Shown piece by piece: positions 1 to 7,265 of a stretch of 12,242 nucleotides of DNA. The first letter of the stretch is position 1. Each line of letters opens with the position of its first letter. The notes under the pieces are model-generated. The model saw nothing but the letters and a program-made list of their open reading frames with translations, had not been told where the DNA came from and made no database searches. Made by a program: the position numbers and the translations under genes. The stretch is from an uncultured Clostridia bacterium (GTDB lineage: Bacteria > Bacillota > Clostridia > Oscillospirales > Oscillospiraceae), in the NCBI GenBank assembly GCA_947169005.1, contig CAMVOG010000045.1, positions 1 to 12,242 on the forward strand, read 5' to 3'.

Positions 1-1300
1 CGGCCTGGACGCAGAGGAATTTCGCCACGTCCCGGGCGTGATAGCGGGGGCTGTTCTCAGACTTGTAGCTTCCCTCCTGCTCCTCATCCAGGATCAGCAG
101 GCCCAGGCGCTCCACGGGCGCAAAGACGGCGGAGCGGGTGCCCACCACCACGTCCACCTGGCCCCGGCGGATGCGCTTCCACTCGTCGCTGCGCTCCCCG
201 ATGGAAAGGGAGGAGTGCAGCACCGCCACCCGCTTGCCGAAGTGGGCCTGGAAGGTGGAGGTAAGCTGAGGGGTCAGGGCGATCTCGGGCACCAGGACCA
301 CGGCGGCCTTGCCCCGGGCGATGGTCTCCGCGATCAGCTTGATATACACGGCGGTTTTGCCGCTGCCCGTGACGCCGTAAAGGAGGGCGGCGGCAGGCTC
401 CTCCTTATCCAGCAGCTCCAGAAGGCCCCGGAAGGCCCGGTCCTGCTCCTCGTTCAGCGCCGTGATGCGGGGCTTGTCGGAAGCCCTTACCTCCGGCGTG
501 CGAAAAACCTCCCGCCGCTCCGTTGTGATCAGGCCCTGCTTTTTCAAGGCGTTGAGGCTGGCGGCGGAGGCCCCGGTAAAATAACGCAGCTCCTTCTCGT
601 CTGCGCTGCCCAGCTCCGCCAGGAGCCGCAGGAGAGAGGCCTGCATGGGGGCCGCCTTCTCCTTTTTCTCCGCCTCCCGCATGGCCTCCTCGGCGGAGAT
701 GGCCAGGGACGCCACAGCGGCGGTCTTGTCCTTCGTCCGCCGCTCCCCGGAGAGGCCGAGCTTGACGACGCCCGCCGCCTCCAGCGCCTTCAGAGCGGCC
801 TTGCCCCGGCTGCCGAAGACGCTTTGCAGCACCTCCAGGTCTCCCCGGCCCCCGGCGGCATAGAGGGCGTCCAGCAGCTCCTGCATGGCGGCGTCCTCCC
901 CGGCGGCGGCGTAGGCCGCCTCCTTATCCACGCCGGGCACGAGGCGACAAAGGGTCTCCTCCCGAAACCAGAGCCCCGCCGGAAGCATGGCCCGCAGGGC
1001 CTCATAGACCGTACAGAAAAAGCGTGCCTTCATCCACTTGGCCAGTTTGAGCTGTGCCTCCGTCAGCACGGGCTCCGGGTCCAGCAGGGCGTCCAGCGGC
1101 TTGAGCTTCAGATAGTCCGAGCGCTCAAGGGTCTCCAGAATGACGCCCTCCACCCGGCGGTTGGCCCGGGAAAAGGGCACAGAGACCCGCATCCCAGGGG
1201 CGGCGGTTTCCCGCAGGCCCTCCGGGATCAGATAATCATAGGGCTTATCGATGGAAAAGGAGGCGGCGGAGACCGCGACCCTTGCCACGCGCTTTTCCAT
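1..1300 (-). CDS. priA: Primosomal helicase PriA, N-terminal part, cut by window edge
   Basis: PriA is the superfamily 2 DNA helicase that reloads the replisome at stalled or collapsed forks. The visible 433 residues hold the N-terminal DNA-binding region (SIDKPYDYLIP near residue 16), the Walker A motif GVTGSGKT at residues 309-316, and the Walker B region with DEEQ at 405-408, followed by EGSYKSENSPRYHARDVA, typical of Firmicute PriA. The last position of the box is Gln where the proteobacterial form is DEEH; from memory this is a common Clostridial variant, not a defect. The start ATG (1298-1300) follows a strong ribosome site, AGGGGGAGG. The C-terminal helicase lobe and zinc-binding cysteines lie outside the window. 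It comes after rpoZ, separated by an intrinsic terminator. coaBC, commonly found between them in Firmicutes, is absent. Confidence 0.95.
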   Translation of the reverse strand, partial: MEKRVARVAVSAASFSIDKPYDYLIPEGLRETAAPGMRVSVPFSRANRRVEGVILETLERSDYLKLKPLDALLDPEPVLTEAQLKLAKWMKARFFCTVYEALRAMLPAGLWFREETLCRLVPGVDKEAAYAAAGEDAAMQELLDALYAAGGRGDLEVLQSVFGSRGKAALKALEAAGVVKLGLSGERRTKDKTAAVASLAISAEEAMREAEKKEKAAPMQASLLRLLAELGSADEKELRYFTGASAASLNALKKQGLITTERREVFRTPEVRASDKPRITALNEEQDRAFRGLLELLDKEEPAAALLYGVTGSGKTAVYIKLIAETIARGKAAVVLVPEIALTPQLTSTFQAHFGKRVAVLHSSLSIGERSDEWKRIRRGQVDVVVGTRSAVFAPVERLGLLILDEEQEGSYKSENSPRYHARDVAKFLCVQA

Positions 1301-1320
1301 GCCTCCCCCTCCCTTCCTGG

Positions 1321-1353
1321 AAAAAAGCTGTTCCGCCGCTTGGGGCGGAACAG
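1321..1353 (-). terminator. Intrinsic terminator after rpoZ
   Basis: On the minus strand a perfect 10-bp stem, CTGTTCCGCC with GGCGGAACAG (1328-1337 and 1344-1353) around a 6-nt loop, is followed by CTTTTTT. This is a textbook Rho-independent terminator. It lies between the rpoZ stop and the priA start, only 20 nt upstream of priA. It should end the upstream operon, with priA expressed by read-through or from an unseen promoter. Confidence 0.88.
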
Positions 1354-1368
1354 AACGGACACGGTTTA

Positions 1369-1575
1369 TCAGAAGCGGCCCCGATCCTCGATGGAGAACT
1401 CGCCCTTGGCCAGCTGATTGATGGCCATGGAAACGGGCTTGTCGTCCAGAGGCTCATTCTTCGCCAGGGCCTCCTCCGCCAGATCGCGGGAGCGCTTGGC
1501 CACCACGTTCACCAGCAGATAGCGGCTGTTGATGCGCTTTAAAAGATCGGACATGGGCGGATAAAGCATATCCAT
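1369..1575 (-). CDS. rpoZ: RNA polymerase omega subunit
   Basis: The 68-residue protein matches the short Firmicute omega subunit, which assists folding and assembly of the beta-prime subunit of RNA polymerase. The N-terminal pattern MLYPPMSDLLKRINSRYLLV, the KRSRDLAEEA helix and the PVSMAINQLAKGEF stretch are family hallmarks. The ATG at 1573-1575 sits just after the gmk stop codon and behind a strong AAGGAGG ribosome site (1584-1590) embedded in the end of gmk, so the two genes are translationally linked. The neighbours gmk and remA are its standard Firmicute partners. A second ATG two codons in is possible. Confidence 0.95.
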   Translation of the reverse strand: MDMLYPPMSDLLKRINSRYLLVNVVAKRSRDLAEEALAKNEPLDDKPVSMAINQLAKGEFSIEDRGRF

Positions 1576-1576
1576 T

Positions 1577-2185
1577 TTAATCTTCCTCCTTCAGAAAATG
1601 CAGTCTGTCGGCGGAGCGGCATTTCTCCGCCGTGATGATCGCCAGCGCCTCGGAACAGGCGTTCTCGATCAGATCATTGATAACGATATAGCGGTAAAGC
1701 CCCGCCCGGCGGCACTCCACGCGGGCCTGGGCCAGCCTGGCCTGGATCTTCTCCTCGCTGTCGGTGCCGCGCTTGCGCAGGCGCTCCTCCAGCACGGCGA
1801 AGCCGGGAGGGAAAAGAAAGACGCTGACGGCGTCAGGTCTGTTCGCCATGACCTGCTCGGCCCCCTGGGTCTCGATATCCAGCAGCACGTCATAGCCCGC
1901 GGCCAGCTTTTCATTGACGGGTCCGGCGGGGGTGCCGTAATAATTGCCCACGTACTCCGCGTGCTCCAGAAGCTCGCCGCGGGCAATGAGCTCCTCGAAT
2001 TGCTCCCGGCTGAGGAAGTGGTAATCCACCCCGTCCACCTCCCCCTCCCGGGGGGCGCGGGTGGTGGCGGACACGGAGAAATAGGCCTTATCCAAGGTTT
2101 TGAGCAGATGGGCGATCACGGTGCTTTTCCCCGCCCCGGAGGGGCCGGAGAGCACAAAGAGCTTGCCGGGCTGGGATCGATCCAT
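1577..2185 (-). CDS. gmk: Guanylate kinase
   Basis: Guanylate kinase phosphorylates GMP to GDP in the cytoplasm. The 202-residue protein has the P-loop GPSGAGKS at residues 14-21, the GMP-binding segment SVSATTRAPREGEVDGVDYHF with the family TTRxPRxGE pattern, and the lid and Arg-rich helix (EERLRKRGTDSEEKIQARL). The start at ATG 2183-2185 is chosen because an AAGGAG site lies 9 nt upstream (2195-2200). The open frame extends to an ATG at 2209, but that codon has no ribosome site and falls inside a heptamer repeat. The gene stops 1 nt before rpoZ starts. Order remA-gmk-rpoZ is the classic Firmicute arrangement. Confidence 0.96.
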   Translation of the reverse strand: MDRSQPGKLFVLSGPSGAGKSTVIAHLLKTLDKAYFSVSATTRAPREGEVDGVDYHFLSREQFEELIARGELLEHAEYVGNYYGTPAGPVNEKLAAGYDVLLDIETQGAEQVMANRPDAVSVFLFPPGFAVLEERLRKRGTDSEEKIQARLAQARVECRRAGLYRYIVINDLIENACSEALAIITAEKCRSADRLHFLKEED

Positions 2186-2201
2186 AGGGGTCATCTCCTT
2201 T

Positions 2202-2229
2202 TCAGGCATCAGGCATTAGTATTTAAGGA
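2202..2229 (-). repeat. Heptamer array between remA and gmk (4 units)
   Basis: Read on the minus strand, four 7-bp units follow each other: TCCTTAA, ATACTAA, then TGCCTGA twice. Every unit ends in a stop triplet (TAA or TGA). The array begins 9 nt after the remA stop codon and ends directly before the gmk ribosome site. The first two units are degenerate, so the 7-bp period alone would be weak evidence. It is supported by five or six similar arrays elsewhere in the window. Confidence 0.6.
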
Positions 2230-2238
2230 AAGAGCACA

Positions 2239-2466
2239 TTACTGGTTTTCTTCAAACTTATCCGTTTCCAGGGCGGAGAGGATGACGTGGCCGCTGTCCA
2301 TGACGAGGACGGCGCGGGTCTTGTGGCCGTAGCTGGCGTCCACCAGGCGGCCCGTCTCCTTCGCCTCCTGCACCACCCGCTTGACGGGGGCGGAATCGGG
2401 GCTGACCACCGCCACGATGCGGGCTGAGGAAACGAGGCTGCCAAAGCCGATGGGGATCAGCTTCAT
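2239..2466 (-). CDS. remA: RemA-family DNA-binding regulator (DUF370)
   Basis: RemA is a small DNA-binding protein that in Bacillus subtilis activates extracellular-matrix genes. In Clostridia the family is widespread with less defined targets. The 75-residue protein closely follows the family: IGFGSLVSSARIVAVVSPDSAPVKR, a central DASYGHKTRAVLVMDSGHVILSA block, and a short variable tail. The ATG at 2464-2466 is preferred because an AAGGTGG ribosome site (2472-2478) lies 5 nt upstream. A GTG three codons earlier is inside that site. The ribosome site overlaps the yicC stop codon, which implies coupling. It sits in the conserved yicC-remA-gmk-rpoZ order. Confidence 0.93.
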   Translation of the reverse strand: MKLIPIGFGSLVSSARIVAVVSPDSAPVKRVVQEAKETGRLVDASYGHKTRAVLVMDSGHVILSALETDKFEENQ

Positions 2467-2476
2467 GACGGCCACC

Positions 2477-3364
2477 TTATTCCAGATTCTGGATCTGCTC
2501 GCGGATCTTCTCGATCTCCGCCTTCAGATCCACCACCAGGGCCGTGATCTTCACGTCGGAGCACTTGGAGCCGGTGGTATTGGCCTCCCGATTCAGCTCC
2601 TGGGTGAGGAAATCCAGCTTACGGCCCACGGCGCCGCCCTTGGCCAGCATATCCCGCATCTGCGCGATATGGCTGCCCAGGCGCACCAGCTCCTCGTCCA
2701 CGGCCACCTTGTCGGCAAAGATGGCGGCCTCGGTGAGGATGCGGGACTTGTCGATATCCGCCGTCTGCAAGACCTCCATGAGCTTTGCCTCCAGCCGGGC
2801 CCGGTATTCCTCCACGGTTTTGGGAGAAAGGGCGGCGATCTGCGCGGCCAGCTCCTCCACCCGGTCCAGCTTGGAGAGGATATCCTCCCGCAGCTTCTCG
2901 CCCTCGGTGCGGCGCATCCGCTCAAAGGCGGCCAGGGCCTCGGAGGCGATGGTTTCCAGGTCGGCGGTGAAGCTCTCCTGGTCCACCTCCTTGCGCTCGA
3001 CGGTGAACACGTCCGGCAGGCGGCCCAGGGCCACGGCGGTCAGATCGTTTTTCAGCTCATACTTCGCGCTGAGCTCCTCAAAGGCGGCCACGTAGGCGGC
3101 GGCCACGCCCTCGTTGAGCCGGACGCAGACGTCGCTCCCGGCGGAGGAATCGATGGTGACGAACACGTCCACCTTGCCCCGGCCCACGTTCTTCTGCACC
3201 AGGGCCTTGATCCTGTCCTCCGCAAAAATATAGACCCGCGGGATGCGGACCGAGCAATCCAGGAAACGGTTGTTGACGCTTTTTACCTCCACGGTCACGG
3301 CCAGGTCCCCGCTCTTTCCCGCGGCGCTGCCGTAACCGGTCATGCTCTTGATGGCTTCTGACAT
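2477..3364 (-). CDS. yicC: YicC/YloC family endoribonuclease
   Basis: This 295-residue protein is a full-length YicC/YloC family member. Members from E. coli and B. subtilis have been reported as endoribonucleases involved in RNA turnover. The signature MTGYG occurs at residues 8-12, followed by VEVKSVNNRFLD. The C-terminal DUF1732 region carries the diagnostic REANTTGSKCSD, ITALVVDLKAEIEKIREQIQN stretch. The middle is predicted mostly helical. The ATG at 3362-3364 follows a GAAGGA ribosome site about 8 nt upstream. It stands directly upstream of remA, as in B. subtilis (yloC-ylzA). Confidence 0.94.
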   Translation of the reverse strand: MSEAIKSMTGYGSAAGKSGDLAVTVEVKSVNNRFLDCSVRIPRVYIFAEDRIKALVQKNVGRGKVDVFVTIDSSAGSDVCVRLNEGVAAAYVAAFEELSAKYELKNDLTAVALGRLPDVFTVERKEVDQESFTADLETIASEALAAFERMRRTEGEKLREDILSKLDRVEELAAQIAALSPKTVEEYRARLEAKLMEVLQTADIDKSRILTEAAIFADKVAVDEELVRLGSHIAQMRDMLAKGGAVGRKLDFLTQELNREANTTGSKCSDVKITALVVDLKAEIEKIREQIQNLE

Positions 3365-3388
3365 AGTATAGTTCCTTCTCTTCTCAGA

Positions 3389-3409
3389 TTATCTCTTATT
3401 TTTTATCTT
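3389..3409 (-). repeat. Short heptamer array at a gene 3' end (3 units)
   Basis: On the minus strand the last 21 bases of the membrane-protein gene are AAGATAA, AAAATAA and GAGATAA: three units of 7 bp, each ending in TAA. Only the last TAA (3389-3391) is in frame and is the gene's stop codon. The array encodes the Lys/Arg/Asn-rich C-terminus. It resembles the TAAAAGA array at 11513-11561 in sequence. Confidence 0.6.
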
Positions 3410-3898
3410 TTGCCTGTAGATTCCGATCAGTCCGGTAAAGGCGATATCAAAGGCGATGAACACAAGCTCCAGGCCGAGGATCAGAACGCTCGGCCAGATC
3501 GCGGGCAGCTCAAGCCCCGTGAGGAAGCCCCGGCTCAGCAGGAGCCAGCAGAGGGCCAGGGCCGCGTTGAAGGCCAGGAGCTTCACGGCCCATTCGGAAA
3601 CCCGGTTTTTCAGCCGCTCCGCCAGCGACTTCACCAGGGGATACCAGCCGAAAAAGGCCGCAAAAAGGATAGCCGGCGCCTTTTGCGGCAGCAAAAGAAG
3701 CGAAAGCAGGGACGCGGCCACCCAGGCCAGCGCCGCCCAGCTCATGCCGCATTCCAGCACGATGCCCGCCCCCAGCACCCCCGCCAGGGCGGCCAAAGCC
3801 ACCCGCCCCGAGGGGAGGACGGAGCCCAGGAGCAGCAGCACCACCTGCACCCCGGCCAGCATCGCCGCCAGGGTCAGTTTCCTCGTTCTGTTCCTCAT
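3389..3898 (-). CDS. Small integral membrane protein of unknown function
   Basis: I do not recognise a specific family. The 169 residues are strongly hydrophobic, with about five likely membrane segments (roughly 9-27, 33-50, 52-70, 100-122 and 132-158) and a basic N-terminus (MRNRTRKL), which suggests the N-terminus is cytoplasmic. It ends in a basic tail, IYRQKIKNKR, part of which is encoded by a heptamer repeat. The overall look recalls small multi-pass permease or substrate-binding membrane subunits, but no motif supports that. The ATG (3896-3898) follows the J-protein stop codon after one base and has no ribosome site of its own, so it is probably translated by coupling. Confidence 0.75.
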   Translation of the reverse strand: MRNRTRKLTLAAMLAGVQVVLLLLGSVLPSGRVALAALAGVLGAGIVLECGMSWAALAWVAASLLSLLLLPQKAPAILFAAFFGWYPLVKSLAERLKNRVSEWAVKLLAFNAALALCWLLLSRGFLTGLELPAIWPSVLILGLELVFIAFDIAFTGLIGIYRQKIKNKR

Positions 3899-3899
3899 C

Positions 3900-4601
3900 T
3901 CAGCAGCAGGGGATCAGGTCCCCGCCCATGCACTCACAGCAGCAGTCAGCGGCCATGAGGCTGCTGCAGCAGCCGCAGGCGTCCATCCCCGAGGAGGAAG
4001 AGCTGCTGCGGTACTGCTCCGGGCGATAGTAGCTGCCGCCCGTGGCGGTGTAGCGCAGGGCCTGGGCATATTCGGCGTTGTTGGGGTCCAGCCCCACGGC
4101 GGTCTGATAATAGCGGCGGGCCTCGTCGGTCCAGCCCTTGCGGTAGCAGACGCTGCCCATGAGGAAGTTCCACTCCGCGTTGTGCACCACGCCCTGGCCG
4201 TTCAGAAGCTGCTCCGCCAGGCCGATGTTGCCGGACTGGATGGCGCTGCGGGCCTGGGCATAGACCGAGGCGCCGCCCCCGGAGGACTGGCGCTGATAGT
4301 TGCTCTGATAGCCGCTTTGATAGCCGGAGCCGCGCTGATACTGATAGCCGCCGCCCGCGGAGCTGTAGCCGCCGCTGCCGCCGGGGTTGTAGCCGCTGCT
4401 GTAGCCCCCCTGCTGGCGCAGCTTCGTCACCTGGTCGTAGGCCTCGTTGATCTCCTTCATCTTCTCCTGGGCCAGGTCCGCCAGGGGGTTATCCTGATAG
4501 TTGTCCGGGTGATACTTCCGCGCCAGGTCCCGATAGGCCTTTTTGACCTCCTCGTCCGTGGCGGTGGCGGATACGCCCAGTACGCTGTAAGGATCGTTCA
4601 T
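3900..4601 (-). CDS. J-domain protein with TPR-like region and Cys-rich tail
   Basis: The N-terminal 65 or so residues form a J domain with the catalytic HPD at 31-33 and flanking helices II (DEEVKKAYRDLARKY) and III (LAQEKMKEINEAYDQV), so it should stimulate the ATPase of an Hsp70 (DnaK) partner. Next come a Gly/Ser/Tyr/Gln-rich linker (about 66-108), a TPR-like helical region (about 110-190, with LMGSVCYRKGWTDEARRYYQTAV) and a tail with nine cysteines in clusters CGCC, CCCEC and CC. It is not canonical DnaJ: the zinc-finger CxxCxGxG repeats are absent. The ATG follows a CAGGAG ribosome site at good spacing. The Cys tail could bind metal or be lipidated or oxidised; none of these is shown. 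Confidence 0.88.
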   Translation of the reverse strand: MNDPYSVLGVSATATDEEVKKAYRDLARKYHPDNYQDNPLADLAQEKMKEINEAYDQVTKLRQQGGYSSGYNPGGSGGYSSAGGGYQYQRGSGYQSGYQSNYQRQSSGGGASVYAQARSAIQSGNIGLAEQLLNGQGVVHNAEWNFLMGSVCYRKGWTDEARRYYQTAVGLDPNNAEYAQALRYTATGGSYYRPEQYRSSSSSSGMDACGCCSSLMAADCCCECMGGDLIPCC

Positions 4602-4622
4602 GTGTATCTCCTGTTCAGAAAT

Positions 4623-4692
4623 CAGTACTCAGGACTCAGTACTTAGTACTCAGGACTTAGGACTCAGTACTTAGGGCTTTGTACTCAGTACT
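4623..4692 (-). repeat. Heptamer tandem array, about 10 units
   Basis: Ten 7-bp units run without interruption. On the plus strand the consensus is (C/T)AG(T/G)ACT; exact units include CAGTACT (4 times), CAGGACT and TAGTACT. Read on the minus strand, the sense strand of both neighbouring genes, nine of ten units contain TGA or TAA. The first TGA (4685-4687) is the real stop codon of the DUF5685-like gene, and the array covers the rest of the gap to the J-protein ribosome site. The unit is partly self-complementary (AGTACT), so alternative hairpins are possible, but the period is clearly 7. Confidence 0.92.
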
Positions 4693-5566
4693 TCGGTAGT
4701 TCTTCTCTCTTTGCGGGGTGCCACTTGCCGGCGAAAACCAGGTCCTCGGCGTTTTCAAGGCCCAGGTAGACGATATTGCCCAGCACGGGCTCGTAGACGT
4801 TCTTCTCCTTCAGCTCCCAGGCCGTGCCGATCAGCCCCTCGCAGTGCCGCAGCAGGACCCGCAGCTCTCCCCGCTGCTCCTCCGTCAACGGGGCGCCGCC
4901 CGTTTCATAACGGGCACAAAGGGGGTTGTAGCGCCCGGCGGCGCCGTCCTCCGGGTAGTCCTCCACCGCGTCCAGGATATAGATGAAGCGGCCCAGCTCA
5001 TACAAAAGCTGCTCCAGCACCCGGCGCTCGGCCTCGCTTTCCCCGGCGGCCATGCCCCGGAGGATGGAGGCGAAATGGTCCGCTGCCCGGTCCAGGGAGG
5101 GCTCCCCCGCCTTTTCCGCGGCAGAGAGGGCCTTCAGCTCCTCCTCACAGAGGTGGGCAAAGTCCGGCTCCCGCTCCGCGGCCCGCCGCAGCTTGCCCCG
5201 CAGGAGGAAGCAGAGAGGGCGAAAGAGCAGCTTTTCCTTGAAGCCGCCGTCCTGGGCCGCGTCCCGGAGCTTCCACCAATAGAGGATCACGCTCAGGTCC
5301 GCCGCTCGGTCAAAGGCCGGGCCGGAGCGTAGAAATCTGCGCTTGCGGCAGGGGGAGGCGGGGCAGCGGGCGGCGCAGAGCCTGGGCTCCACGTCCTTCC
5401 CGCAGGAAAGCATGGCCAGAAAGGTCAGATCATAGCTGACGAACCAGCGTCCCACCAGGCCGTAGCGCTGCCGCAGAGCGGCACAGAGGCCGCAGTAGGC
5501 GGCGCGGAACAGCTCGTATTCCTTGACCTTGAGCTCCTCGCGGCGGGGTCTTACGTATCCGAACAT
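4685..5566 (-). CDS. DUF5685-like family protein, function unknown
   Basis: The 293-residue protein resembles the uncharacterised DUF5685 family of Firmicutes and Actinobacteria, recognised by the start MFGYVRP, a YCGLC motif (residues 24-28), SYDLTFLAML, a Cys cluster (CAARCPASPC) and YNPL after a helical region. It is predicted largely helical and soluble, with no clear membrane segment or signal peptide. Family membership is from memory of the motif pattern. The paired cysteines suggest metal or redox chemistry, which is inference. The start overlaps the end of the RseC-family gene by 16 nt. The stop codon lies inside a heptamer array that continues into the gap. Confidence 0.82.
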   Translation of the reverse strand: MFGYVRPRREELKVKEYELFRAAYCGLCAALRQRYGLVGRWFVSYDLTFLAMLSCGKDVEPRLCAARCPASPCRKRRFLRSGPAFDRAADLSVILYWWKLRDAAQDGGFKEKLLFRPLCFLLRGKLRRAAEREPDFAHLCEEELKALSAAEKAGEPSLDRAADHFASILRGMAAGESEAERRVLEQLLYELGRFIYILDAVEDYPEDGAAGRYNPLCARYETGGAPLTEEQRGELRVLLRHCEGLIGTAWELKEKNVYEPVLGNIVYLGLENAEDLVFAGKWHPAKREELPKY

Positions 5567-5970
5567 AGACCGATCACGGTATAGCGCAGATCCCGGTCAC
5601 GCCGGACAAAGCGATTAAAGAGCACCACGGCGGCCACACCCACGCAGAAGGCGGCAATGCTGATGAGGATGCTGCCCGCGTCCCCCACGCCGCCCAGGGC
5701 GGACAGAATGTAGGCCGCCAGGAAGCAGAGGATCGGCAGGATGTAGACCAGCAGCGCCGCGCCCAGCACGCCCTTGGTGCTGCTCTCGATCACGACCCGG
5801 TCCCCCGGCTTCGCGCCGATGGTGTTTTCCGCCTCCACGGTGATGACGTGCTTATCCGCGCAGCCCGTCCCGCAGGAGGCGCAGCTTTTCCCGCAGGCGG
5901 AGAGCCGCTCCACCTTCACGCGGGCCAGCCCCCCGGACAGCAGCTTATCGACGATGGCATTCTGCGTCAC
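5551..5970 (-). CDS. RseC/MucC-family (SoxR-reducing) membrane protein
   Basis: The 139-residue protein has the RseC-family layout: an N-terminal soluble part with a cysteine motif C26-x3-C30-x2-C33-x3-C37 (CGKSCASCGTGC), a short beta-rich section (AENTIGAKPGDRVVIES), and two membrane segments at about 67-92 and 97-118. In E. coli RseC takes part in reducing the iron-sulfur regulator SoxR together with Rsx/Rnf electron-transfer proteins. No rnf gene is visible here, so the partner is unknown. The start is GTG (5968-5970), overlapping the cdaR stop as GTGA and preceded by a GAGGAG site, a typical coupled arrangement. Confidence 0.88.
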   Translation of the reverse strand: MTQNAIVDKLLSGGLARVKVERLSACGKSCASCGTGCADKHVITVEAENTIGAKPGDRVVIESSTKGVLGAALLVYILPILCFLAAYILSALGGVGDAGSILISIAAFCVGVAAVVLFNRFVRRDRDLRYTVIGLCSDT

Positions 5971-7265
5971 GGCTCGGTCTCCTCCTCTCCTTCCTCCTCC
6001 GGAGGCTCCTCCTCGGACTTTTCCTCCAGGGAGACGACCACGGTATACTCGCCCACCACGCCCGCGTCGCTGTAGCCGTCGATGTACACCTTGGCCTCCA
6101 CGGCGTAGCGCCCGGCGGCCTGGCCATACTGGCTCAGATCGCCCACGATGCGGATATTGTAGGCATTGATGAGGTCCACGATAGCCTGGGGCCCGCGGAC
6201 CCGGACGTCCAGATACTGGGTCACCTTCGTGGCCTCGTAGCCCTCGGAAACGTTGATGAACTCGATATTGGAGGCCACGATGCGCTTGATGGCCAGGTTT
6301 TTCAGCGACACGTTGACGCTGGCCTCCGTCGTGCCGGAAAGATTCGTCAGCCCGTTGGGAATGGGGATCGAATAGGTCCCGCTCATGCTCTCGTCGAAGG
6401 AGGCCAGGTCCACGCTGGTCAGTGAGATCTGATTCAGCCCGGAAAGCAGCTCCGCGTCGCCGGATAGGGTGATGCTGGCGGGCTCGATTTTCACCACCGC
6501 GTCGGCAGTGGTGGCGCCGCCGCCCTCGATGAGCTCGGCGGTGAGCACCACATCCTTATACATGACGATGGGGATGGTCACGTCCACCCGCTCGGTGCTG
6601 ACGCTGAGGTTGGTCATGTCCACCTCGGCGCCCTCCTCGTCCACAAGGGTGTAGCCAAGGCTGCTGGTGACGGTGCGGCTCAGATTCTCCCGCTCCACCA
6701 CCACGTGGGCATGGTCGATGCGGGAAATGAGCTCCTCGGGGCCGCTGACGGTGATCTGGGCGGGATCGAATACCAGGGGCTCGGCCATATAGTTTTCCGC
6801 CACGGTGATGTTGCTCTCGCTGCGCACCTCGATCTGGCGGGAGCTCATGCGGTCGATCTCCACGGTGACGTAGGCGGGGCTCTTGTCCAGGATATAGATA
6901 TCCTGGCTGTTGACGCTGCCGCCGAAGCTCACGTCATAGACCCGGTCCACGGTGCCGGTGGAGCGGATATCCGTCAGATCCACGGAGACGTTGATATCCT
7001 CCCGGTTGATGGCGTATACGTCCCGGCGCTTGCCATAGATGGTGAGGTCCACGGTCTGGGCGTCTTTATTCATGACGATCAGCTGCCGGTCCGCCAATAT
7101 GTCGGCCTCACCGATGTAGTTCAGGGGGATGCCGGAAATCGTCCGGTCCGCGTCGATATTCTCCACGCTCTCCACATAGAGCCACAGAATGATGGACGCC
7201 AGGCAGGAGATGATGATCAGCACCGTCCGGCTGGAGGCGATCTTCTCAATCAGCTTTCTTGCCAT
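5967..7265 (-). CDS. cdaR: CdaR, YbbR-domain regulator of diadenylate cyclase
   Basis: CdaR is a membrane-anchored extracytoplasmic protein that modulates CdaA activity. The 432 residues show one N-terminal membrane anchor (about 12-30, TVLIIISCLASIILWLYVES), then repeated beta-rich YbbR domains (about four, covering roughly 45-410; boundaries approximate) with recurring ITVSGPEELI and ITLSGDAELL type motifs. A very acidic Glu/Pro tail (EEEPPEEEGEEETEP) ends the protein and may be flexible. The ATG (7263-7265) lies inside the end of cdaA with a 20-nt overlap, preceded by AAGGGGAAG. The usual third partner, glmM, is not in this window. Confidence 0.94.
   Translation of the reverse strand: MARKLIEKIASSRTVLIIISCLASIILWLYVESVENIDADRTISGIPLNYIGEADILADRQLIVMNKDAQTVDLTIYGKRRDVYAINREDINVSVDLTDIRSTGTVDRVYDVSFGGSVNSQDIYILDKSPAYVTVEIDRMSSRQIEVRSESNITVAENYMAEPLVFDPAQITVSGPEELISRIDHAHVVVERENLSRTVTSSLGYTLVDEEGAEVDMTNLSVSTERVDVTIPIVMYKDVVLTAELIEGGGATTADAVVKIEPASITLSGDAELLSGLNQISLTSVDLASFDESMSGTYSIPIPNGLTNLSGTTEASVNVSLKNLAIKRIVASNIEFINVSEGYEATKVTQYLDVRVRGPQAIVDLINAYNIRIVGDLSQYGQAAGRYAVEAKVYIDGYSDAGVVGEYTVVVSLEEKSEEEPPEEEGEEETEP

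Noticed and set aside
38..1417. A 459-codon plus-strand open frame opposite priA
   Set aside because: The minus strand encodes PriA with intact motifs. The plus frame is low-complexity shadow translation and crosses the rpoZ terminator.
3456..4646. A 396-codon plus-strand frame opposite the J-protein and membrane protein
   Set aside because: Ala/Val/Gly-rich shadow of the minus-strand genes, with no ribosome site and no domain.
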